Positions 16,680 through 22,647 of a stretch of DNA of 22,647 nt are shown here, in pieces; position 1 is the first letter of the stretch; every line of letters starts with the position of its first letter. Source of the DNA: Sergeia podlipaevii (lineage: Eukaryota; Euglenozoa; Kinetoplastea; Trypanosomatida; Trypanosomatidae); assembly GCA_030849805.1 (NCBI GenBank), contig JASANZ010001893.1:1-22647 (forward strand), written 5' to 3'. A program made the translations under genes and the position numbers. The notes below the pieces were generated by a model. The model saw only the letters and a list, made by a program, of their open reading frames with translations, ran no database searches and had not been told where the DNA came from.

Positions 16680-18512
16680 TTACTGCTGGAGAGAGTTAAA
16701 GGCATTGATGATATCCTCATTCTGCCTCTTGAAGTAGTCCGTGTTAGCTTCCTCGCCCTCGATGGGGTCACGAAACTTCATCTCCGTCAAACTTGTATAA
16801 ATGTTGGGCAGCTTCTCGCGAATGTAGTTCCACGTGATCTTGTGGTCACCAACCGACTCCGCCACAACACGCTGGGCCTCCTCGTAAAAAGTGACGATGT
16901 TGCGCAGCATCCAGCACGTCTTGTACAGGGGGCAGAACTTATCGTAAGGAGTAAAGGCATTTTGCTGAAGGAACTCCTCACGAATGAGCTTCGCAATCTC
17001 AAGAATAATCTTGTCCGACTCAGAGAGCGAATCCTTGCCTACTAGCTGCACAATCTCCTGCAGCTCCTCCTCGCGCTGAAGCACCTCGGACACAACCGCA
17101 CGCAGCCGCATGTAGTCAGGATCGAACGTGTTGAAGAAGGGCTCCAGTGCGTTAAGATACTTGGAGTACGAAATGAGCCAGTTCACGGACGGGAAGTGCT
17201 TGCGTTGCGCGAGGCGCTTCTCAAGGCCCCAGAACACCTGCACAATGCCCAGAGTAGCGGACGTGACCGGATCAGAGAAGTCGCCACCGGGAGGGGAAAC
17301 GGCGCCGACGATAGTGACGGAGCCCTGGCGCTTGGGTCCGCCAATGCACGTGACGAGACCAGCCCGCTCGTAGAAGGACGCTAGGCGAGCACCAAGGTAG
17401 GCAGGGTAGCCACCATCTGCCGGCATCTCCGCAAGACGGCCGGAAATCTCACGCAAGGCCTCAGCCCAGCGGGAGGTGGAGTCAGCCATCATGGCAATGT
17501 GCTTACCCATATCACGGTAGTACTCAGCAAGCGTAATGCCAGTGTAAATAGACGCCTCACGGGCAGCCACAGGCATGTTGGACGTGTTTGCGACGAGGCA
17601 CGTGCGCTTCATGATGGACTCTTCGCGGCCATCAATCACAGTAGTCAACTCAGGGAACTCCATAAGCACCTCAGCCATCTCGTTACCGCGCTCTCCACAT
17701 CCAACGTAGATAACGCAGTCTGAGTTCGAGTATTTAGACAAGGCCTGGCTGATGACAGTCTTGCCACACCCGAAGGCGCCGGGGATTGCACAGGTGCCAC
17801 CCTGTACAGAGGGGAACAGCGCATCGAGCACTCGCTGACCAGTTAGCAAAGGGTGGCTGCCAGACTCCTTGACCGCCACGGGGCGAGGCGTACGCACAGG
17901 CCACCGGTGCATAAGGCGCAGTTGGCGACGCTTACCGTTGTGTTCCACCTCCACAATATCATCGTCAAGCGTGTAATTGCCAGCAGGCTGCACAGACGTA
18001 ACGCGGCCCTGCACATTGGGAGGCACCATGATAGAGTGGTTACTCATCAAGGAATTTTCCATGACCGTACCAAGAATATCACCTCCAGTGACAAGATCAC
18101 CGACTTTCACTCTAGGTACGTAATCCCATGGACGAGTTGCGTTCAGGGAGCGCACCTGGACCCCCTTCGGGATGAACACGTTCTGCACCATTTGGTAAAT
18201 AGTATCAAGAGGACGTTGAATACCATCAAAAATCTCTGACATGATGCCAGGACCAAGTTCCAAGGAGAGGGGCTTGCCCGTGCAGTACACTGGGTCCCCC
18301 ACAGTAAGACCACCTGTCTCCTCATACACCTGGATAGTTGCGGTATCACCCTCGAGTCGAATGATCTCACCCACCAGACGGAAGGAACCAACCTGCACCA
18401 GCTCGTACATGGCACTGCCGCTCATATTCTCGGCGATGACAACAGGACCTGACACTGCCTTCACATGGCCCTGCAGCTGCTCAGCCTCAAACGGATGGTT
18501 ATCGCGGACCAT
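16680..18512 (-). CDS. VMA1: V-type proton ATPase catalytic subunit A (610 aa)
   Basis: This is the ATP-hydrolysing subunit of the V1 sector, which drives proton pumping into acidic compartments such as lysosomes, contractile vacuole and acidocalcisomes. The N-terminal β-barrel begins with [11 protein letters not shown]. The family's inserted domain is present at about 110-190. The P-loop GAFGCGKT is at 245-252, GERGNEM with the catalytic glutamate region at 273-279, [12 protein letters not shown] at 344-355, and [20 protein letters not shown] at 364-383. Length is the family norm. The intein that interrupts the yeast gene at the P-loop is absent. The frame continues upstream only to a GTG at 18533; the ATG at 18512 is preferred. 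Stop TAA at 16680. The 5' leader is unusually purine-rich on the coding strand. Confidence 0.98.
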   Translation of the reverse strand: MVRDNHPFEAEQLQGHVKAVSGPVVIAENMSGSAMYELVQVGSFRLVGEIIRLEGDTATIQVYEETGGLTVGDPVYCTGKPLSLELGPGIMSEIFDGIQRPLDTIYQMVQNVFIPKGVQVRSLNATRPWDYVPRVKVGDLVTGGDILGTVMENSLMSNHSIMVPPNVQGRVTSVQPAGNYTLDDDIVEVEHNGKRRQLRLMHRWPVRTPRPVAVKESGSHPLLTGQRVLDALFPSVQGGTCAIPGAFGCGKTVISQALSKYSNSDCVIYVGCGERGNEMAEVLMEFPELTTVIDGREESIMKRTCLVANTSNMPVAAREASIYTGITLAEYYRDMGKHIAMMADSTSRWAEALREISGRLAEMPADGGYPAYLGARLASFYERAGLVTCIGGPKRQGSVTIVGAVSPPGGDFSDPVTSATLGIVQVFWGLEKRLAQRKHFPSVNWLISYSKYLNALEPFFNTFDPDYMRLRAVVSEVLQREEELQEIVQLVGKDSLSESDKIILEIAKLIREEFLQQNAFTPYDKFCPLYKTCWMLRNIVTFYEEAQRVVAESVGDHKITWNYIREKLPNIYTSLTEMKFRDPIEGEEANTDYFKRQNEDIINAFNSLQQ

Positions 18513-18601
18513 GATGACTGGTATCAATGACACTTTCTTTCCTTCTCACTCCTTCAATTTTCTCCTTTTTTTTTGTCTTTCCCTGTGCTTCGTAAATAAT
18601 T

Positions 18602-18650
18602 CTGGATGACAAACAGCAGCAACACGGCAGTAATATTTAAAAAAAAAAAA
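18602..18650 (-). promoter_or_regulatory. Predicted spliced-leader acceptor for V-ATPase A
   Basis: A T12 tract (complement of 18639-18650) has its first downstream AG at 18603-18602 (ATCCAG), giving an 89-nt 5' UTR. A second T tract (complement of about 18995-19012) lies further upstream. Confidence 0.5.
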
Positions 18651-19116
18651 CTGTCGGAACCGTTGACCTTTGTCTTGAATAGCGCTATTTTAAAAAAAGA
18701 GATCTAATCGGGATTTTAAAAAAATCAAGAAAAAGAAAAGGATAAACAAAAAATAGATCGCAAGAAGCAGAGCTAAAAGAAACTTTGTAGCTGTACCTAG
18801 AAAATATTTTCTGCTCTTCTTTTTCTCTGTGGTTGTTTTCGATAAAGAAAATAATGATAATAACTATAGCCTGTGCGTCCGGAAGTACCCTCAGCTGTTC
18901 AATTGTCTCAAGACACTCTAGGGCAATATGAGAACTCTTATTGGGCTAAAGGAAAGAAAAAAAAACTAATATGCTTTCGAACAAGTAAGCAAGCAAAAAA
19001 AAAAAAAAAAATTTAAGAAAGGAAGTGAGAAGTAATGAGAAGACAGCAATTCATCAACAGATCCCAATGGTCACACAATGCGCAAAAGAGAGAGAGAGAG
19101 AGGAAATGCCGATTTC

Positions 19117-19293
19117 CTATGTAATAATAGAAATGGAGGAATAGAAGAAGGACGTGCAGGTCAATCGAGCTTCCATGCTAGCGTATTGGCGTCGCTCTGC
19201 CTCACACATCAGGGACTTCGCTCTCATACGAGATCTCAATAGATTTTTGAACGACTGCTTTCCGTGTCCCCTTGGGATGGCTGCCCTCATCAT
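19117..19293 (-). CDS. Possible small basic protein or noncoding RNA (58 codons)
   Basis: The frame starts with tandem ATGs at 19293 directly after an in-frame TGA and ends in TAG at 19119-19117. The product is Arg/Lys-rich in its first two thirds (RGHGKQSFKNLLRSRMRAK, then EAERRQYASMEARL) with a Ser/Ile-rich tail; no family is recognised. The region is clearly richer in GC than its surroundings. All strands are fairly open here, so coding status is unproven. The start overlaps ATGATGA, a C-box-like sequence, with a CTGA D-box-like sequence 85 nt on (19212-19209), so a C/D snoRNA is an alternative; the flanking stem (CTCTG/CAGAG) is short and badly placed. Confidence 0.3.
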   Translation of the reverse strand: MMRAAIPRGHGKQSFKNLLRSRMRAKSLMCEAERRQYASMEARLTCTSFFYSSISIIT

Positions 19294-19655
19294 TCACCAG
19301 AGACCATGGGCTCTCAATAGACTCATGTACAACAACCAGTAAAAGTTATTTGTTATCTTTTTTTTCTGTGTTCAGGATCGTTTCCCTTTTTTTTCCAGTA
19401 CATTGTTTCACTTCTTTTTTTACTATATATATGCCTTTAGCAATGGGCGGACGAGCGTTTAAAAACATTCTCAATACATGCCCTAAAGCTCATAGCTTGG
19501 TGATGTAGCTGGATTCCCGTTGAAGTCTCTCGCCTTATTGTTTTCTCCCCCCGTTGTTATTTTTTAAAATTACCAAACACAGTTGCTTTATATACGCTAT
19601 TTCCTTTGATATACCGCTTGCGTGCATGAAAAACAAAAGATAATAGTTTTCCTCA

Positions 19656-19690
19656 CTGCAAGAAAAGAAAAAAAAAAGACAGAGAGAGTC
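19656..19690 (-). promoter_or_regulatory. Orphan polypyrimidine-AG (spliced-leader acceptor-like)
   Basis: The coding strand shows a pyrimidine tract (complement of about 19661-19680) ending in TTGCAG at 19657-19656. It is a well-formed acceptor about 360 nt upstream of the 58-codon frame and over 1.1 kb upstream of V-ATPase A, so its target gene is unclear. Confidence 0.4.
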
Positions 19691-19858
19691 TCTCATACAA
19701 AGCACATATACATCTTACCTTTTTCTATTCAACCTGTGGGCTTCTGCTTGCCGTTCATTGAACCCCTTTTTTTCGGACCCATTGTGAGAAACGAGCGCTT
19801 GAAAAAAAGAAAAAGAAGGGGAAATATAAAAAAATAAATAAATAAATAAAATGACAAA

Positions 19859-21736
19859 TCAGTCCGCCTTGACAGCGCCATAGATACCGCGCACAAAGAC
19901 TGCTGAAGCAAGGAAGCCTACTGTACCAGTTATAATGCCACAAATCACAGAAAAGCCTGTCATGTATCCAACAAACAACACCATTGAAGTAAAAAGACGC
20001 ACCTCAAGGTAAGCCATGAGGTAATACAGACTGTACAAAAACACGAAGACGCCAGAGGAACCCACAGAAAAAAAGCTACGCCACCACCAGCGGTAGTCCT
20101 CGAACGTAAGAGTGATGTAAGTCACCACAATGGCCACCTCCGCACACAGTGCACAAACAAGAAGCGCGAAAGCAGCGAGGAAACCCATCTTGTAAAAGCT
20201 TTGACCTTGCCAGAAGCTACCCATGACGTATACAAGCTCAATATAACAAGCGCAAAACGGTACGAGGCCACCCACAATAGCAAATATTATCGACTTCCCG
20301 CGTGCCTCCTCTGGAATGAGACGGGGAATGGCACTGATCTTGCAGGGGATGGAGATGGACTCCGCGTGGAATCCCGCCGCCAGCCCGCAAAGCGCAAGAG
20401 GAATGGAACAGAAGATCCACGCCATGAGCAGGAGCAGTAGTGTAGTGAAGGGAATAGCAGAGCTCGAGCGCTGGGTCATATGAATAAAGTTCATCAACAT
20501 GTATCCACTGCCAATAGAAATGGGGAATAAAAGAACGGCAGTGAGACCGTTGGCCCACGACTCCTCTTGAAAAAACTTGAGCATGCGGGCTGCCACGTAG
20601 CCTGCCGCGCTGCTGACAAGCAGAAAGAAGAATATGAGGCTGGTGAGAAGGCTACCACGGTGAGAAGGGTGCAAAATGCCAAGTCCTGCGGCGAGCACAG
20701 TACCACCGAACATCAGCATCAACTGACTCCCCGCGCTCGCCAGCGCGGTCAGCAGCAGACAATGCGGCGGGGCCCTGAACACATCGCCGCGAATCAACTT
20801 CCAGCCAGATTCCTCACGCATTTCTCCGAGCAACTCGTCATCTCCGTAGGCAAGCAGGTCACGGCGTACAGTGCGAGCAAGCACAAAGGCCACCACAACA
20901 CCAAGCAGTCCAGCGAGGAGAAAAGAATTGATGGCGGTCATCCAGTGGCCACGTCTCATGGTCGATCGCCGGGCGAAGACGCGATCGTAGATATCAAAAC
21001 GGTTTACCCATTTGGTGCCGCTTTTGTCCAGCTCCCAGTTCACACTGTACGTAAATGGAATAGTCAATTTGGTAGAGCTCAGGGGTGGAAGAACAAATCT
21101 ATCACTGCCCGGCGCAAACTCCGTCTCTGAACATCTCTCAACCATTTTATAGCTGCTGGCGACAACTGAAAACCCAGTGATATAGTACTCCTCGTCCGCA
21201 TTCCCATCGCTACGTACGTATTTAATAGTGAAAGCGAGATGATTGTTGATATGTGTTTTGTCATTCACACTTGACCCCATACTGTATCCCATAGAAACTC
21301 TGTTAGATACTGGTATTTTTGATAGAACGGGGAGGCCATCAAGAAACATGCGGCCACGATACTGATTTGCAATCATTCGGACTGCGCGGCTTAAATCGAA
21401 AGAGGAAAACTCCGCTTCGCACAGCCTTCGGCACTGCTCATCTTTGCCAACTGTAAAAATGTAAGAAGAAGAGTAAAGACGATTGCCCAGGAGGATCTCA
21501 CCTAGATTCTCCTGATCGCGACGGTTTTTCCCATCTGGACGACAGAAAGGAAGACGAAAAGGGTCAATAGAAACAAGGCCCCGACGGGTGCGGAACGAAT
21601 CCACTGTCACAGTAACCTTCGATCCGTTCTTGTAGCTCATGACGGATGCGAACATATCCACATCGGCAAAGGCATCCTGTGTGGTGGTCAAGAGCACCAC
21701 ACATAGTAGGCACACGATACTTGCTTGAAAGCCCAT
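19859..21736 (-). CDS. TM9SF: Transmembrane 9 superfamily protein (EMP70 / nonaspanin, 625 aa)
   Basis: A Golgi/endosomal nine-span membrane protein family involved in sorting of membrane proteins. A signal peptide (1-24, hydrophobic core IVCLLCVVLL) precedes a large lumenal domain (25-265), then nine hydrophobic spans: about 268-288, 326-352, 363-384, 397-418, 430-456, 482-508, 516-544, 559-580 and 583-615. Family blocks include GWKLIRGDVFRAP (311-323), AIPRLIPEEARGK (469-481) and ITLTFEDYRWWWRSFFSVGS (541-560). The protein ends in VKAD, fitting the KxD/E C-terminal Golgi-retention (COPI-binding) signal described for this family. The ATG at 21736 starts the signal peptide. A CCACAG acceptor at 21793-21792 after a T/C-rich stretch would give a 55-nt 5' UTR. 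Confidence 0.96.
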   Translation of the reverse strand: MGFQASIVCLLCVVLLTTTQDAFADVDMFASVMSYKNGSKVTVTVDSFRTRRGLVSIDPFRLPFCRPDGKNRRDQENLGEILLGNRLYSSSYIFTVGKDEQCRRLCEAEFSSFDLSRAVRMIANQYRGRMFLDGLPVLSKIPVSNRVSMGYSMGSSVNDKTHINNHLAFTIKYVRSDGNADEEYYITGFSVVASSYKMVERCSETEFAPGSDRFVLPPLSSTKLTIPFTYSVNWELDKSGTKWVNRFDIYDRVFARRSTMRRGHWMTAINSFLLAGLLGVVVAFVLARTVRRDLLAYGDDELLGEMREESGWKLIRGDVFRAPPHCLLLTALASAGSQLMLMFGGTVLAAGLGILHPSHRGSLLTSLIFFFLLVSSAAGYVAARMLKFFQEESWANGLTAVLLFPISIGSGYMLMNFIHMTQRSSSAIPFTTLLLLLMAWIFCSIPLALCGLAAGFHAESISIPCKISAIPRLIPEEARGKSIIFAIVGGLVPFCACYIELVYVMGSFWQGQSFYKMGFLAAFALLVCALCAEVAIVVTYITLTFEDYRWWWRSFFSVGSSGVFVFLYSLYYLMAYLEVRLFTSMVLFVGYMTGFSVICGIITGTVGFLASAVFVRGIYGAVKAD

Positions 21737-22585
21737 AACGTTTTGTATTCGACTTAATATATATGTATCCCTACTGTGTGTGTGCGTGTGTCTGTGGTAA
21801 ATAAGAAGAACTGCTTATTAAAGTGAATAAAAAGCGGTCTTTACAAGAGATGTATAGCCCCCACTCAAGAAAAAGAACTTTGTCCTCCCTTGATAGCCTA
21901 GCTCACTATCTAACTACTCTTTCTTTTCACTATTTTTGATTGGCTTTCTCTCTTTTCTCTCTTCTCTCTTCTCTCTCTCTCTACGCAAAAAAAAAGAGAC
22001 AAAATAGCGTGATGTAAACACAAGAAGTGTACAGGGCTGTGTATAAAAAAAAAAAAATAATAATAATAATGAAAAAAAAAAAGAATCACCTTTGCACTAT
22101 TCTCCTTTCGTATATGCGAAGAAGAAGAAGAAAAAAAAAAGCAAAGATTGTGAATGAATGTGTATATATGGAAGAAGAGAGAAAGAACAAAAAGGAAAAA
22201 AAAAAAATGAAGAAGGGTGGCAGAAGTAATTGCAAAGGATGAGCCTGAACACGCACCACGTTTAGTTTCGGTCTGTAGAAAGGAAAGAACAGAAGAGAAG
22301 TCCACAATCATGCTGCCTCAAGCTACTCTCTGAAAGGTACCCATGCGCGGGCTCCTTAGACAGCAGCTATGAAGAGGGAGGGCGGCTATGTTTCTTCTTT
22401 CCTTCTCTCTTTCCCCTACAACGCTAGGTGCATATATATATATGTCTGCTTATTGTTGATTTTTGAAGATAGAAATAATATTTTTTTTATAAAAAAAAAG
22501 AAAAGAAAAGAACCATCCAGTGTTTCTTCGTGCGGCATTCACTTCAAAATGAGCAACCCCATCAGCAACCAGAAAAAAAAACTCT
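21737..22585. other. Intergenic region upstream of TM9SF
   Basis: It holds an 18-base GT-rich run (21775-21792), CT runs (21940-21985), long A and AAG runs (22048-22210) and a TA run near 22434. Open frames here are homopolymer-driven. No gene is supported; it should contain the 3' UTR of the next upstream gene. Confidence 0.55.
21792..21808 (-). promoter_or_regulatory. Possible spliced-leader acceptor for TM9SF
   Basis: The coding strand reads CTTCTTATTTACCACAG, ending in AG at 21793-21792. Another AG nearer the ATG (about 21754) is possible. Confidence 0.4.
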
Positions 22586-22647
22586 CTAGTAGGGGAGCAT
22601 GGCCTCGTAGTCAGCGACACGGCGGGCGAGCACCTCCACCTTCTTGG
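22586..22647 (-). CDS. C-terminal end of an unidentified gene (partial)
   Basis: The coding strand enters from beyond the window and encodes the last 19 residues, KKVEVLARRVADYEAMLPY, before TAG at 22588-22586. GC content and codon use resemble the confirmed genes and contrast with the AT-rich flank, and the strand and position fit the unit. The tail looks helical and charged. Too little is present to name the product. Confidence 0.6.
   Translation of the reverse strand, partial: KKVEVLARRVADYEAMLPY

Larger units (their letters stand above)
18513..19858. other. Longest intergenic region, TM9SF to V-ATPase A
   Basis: A 1.35-kb spacer, mostly very AT-rich with A runs (18639-18650, 18957-18966, 18995-19012, 19669-19678). 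It contains a distinctly more GC-balanced island at about 19140-19340 and an orphan polypyrimidine-AG at 19656-19690. Both are listed separately and may mark a small gene or noncoding RNA. Confidence 0.6.

Noticed and set aside
16680..18512. Intein in the V-ATPase A P-loop region, as in yeast
   Set aside because: The P-loop reads GAFGCGKT without interruption and the length is the normal 610 residues.
19154..19342. Plus-strand 62-codon frame over the GC island
   Set aside because: It begins with GTG, is opposite to the transcription direction of all neighbours, and overlaps a better minus-strand candidate.
19202..19345. Second minus-strand open frame over the GC island (about 47 codons)
   Set aside because: It has no in-frame ATG, so it could only be a relic; GC-balanced sequence is open in several frames by chance.
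21910..22311. Minus-strand 133-codon frame upstream of TM9SF
   Set aside because: Phe/Leu/Ser runs come from long A and AAG tracts on the other strand; no domain is visible.
1..22647. tRNA or rRNA genes, transposable elements and strand-switch region
   Set aside because: By eye I found no tRNA T-arm pattern, no reverse-transcriptase or transposase frame, and all supported genes share one strand. A covariance-model scan would be the decisive check.

Overview
The window looks like nuclear DNA of a trypanosomatid (Kinetoplastea). Every gene I can support lies on the minus strand, none appears to have an intron, and genes are separated by AT-rich gaps of about 0.4-1.3 kb. Those gaps hold long A/purine runs on the plus strand, which are polypyrimidine tracts on the coding strand, and several are followed by an AG a few to about 90 nt before the start codon. 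This is the layout of a polycistronic unit processed by spliced-leader trans-splicing. The many AT, AAT and GATA microsatellites and only moderately GC-rich coding regions make classical Leishmania less likely. I cannot name the genus; a Phytomonas-like or symbiont-bearing trypanosomatid is possible but unproven.

Transcription runs from high to low coordinates. In that order: the last 19 codons of an unidentified gene (22586-22647); a TM9SF/EMP70 nonaspanin (19859-21736); a long gap with a GC-richer island and a possible 58-codon ORF (19117-19293); V-type ATPase catalytic subunit A (16680-18512); mitoribosomal protein uL13m (14972-15580); a 1449-residue helical-repeat protein that is probably mitochondrial (9977-14326); inositol-pentakisphosphate 2-kinase (7952-9454); a 176-residue protein with four ~42-residue repeats (6977-7507); a DUF501 protein (5102-6178); a protein with Sfi1-like tryptophan-anchored repeats (3452-4621); and a tandem pair of LCB1 subunits of serine palmitoyltransferase (1316-2788 complete, 1-534 cut by the window edge).

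The genes do not form a single pathway, as is usual in such units: sphingolipid synthesis, endomembrane sorting and acidification, mitochondrial translation, inositol-phosphate signalling and probably centrin-linked cytoskeleton. The most interesting points are the mosaic LCB1 duplication with a substitution in a very conserved motif of one copy, the bacterial-type DUF501 protein with a basic tail, the Sfi1-like protein, and the GC island with its unassigned splice acceptor. I saw no mobile element, CRISPR array, tRNA, rRNA or strand-switch region, and no clear new multi-gene system.
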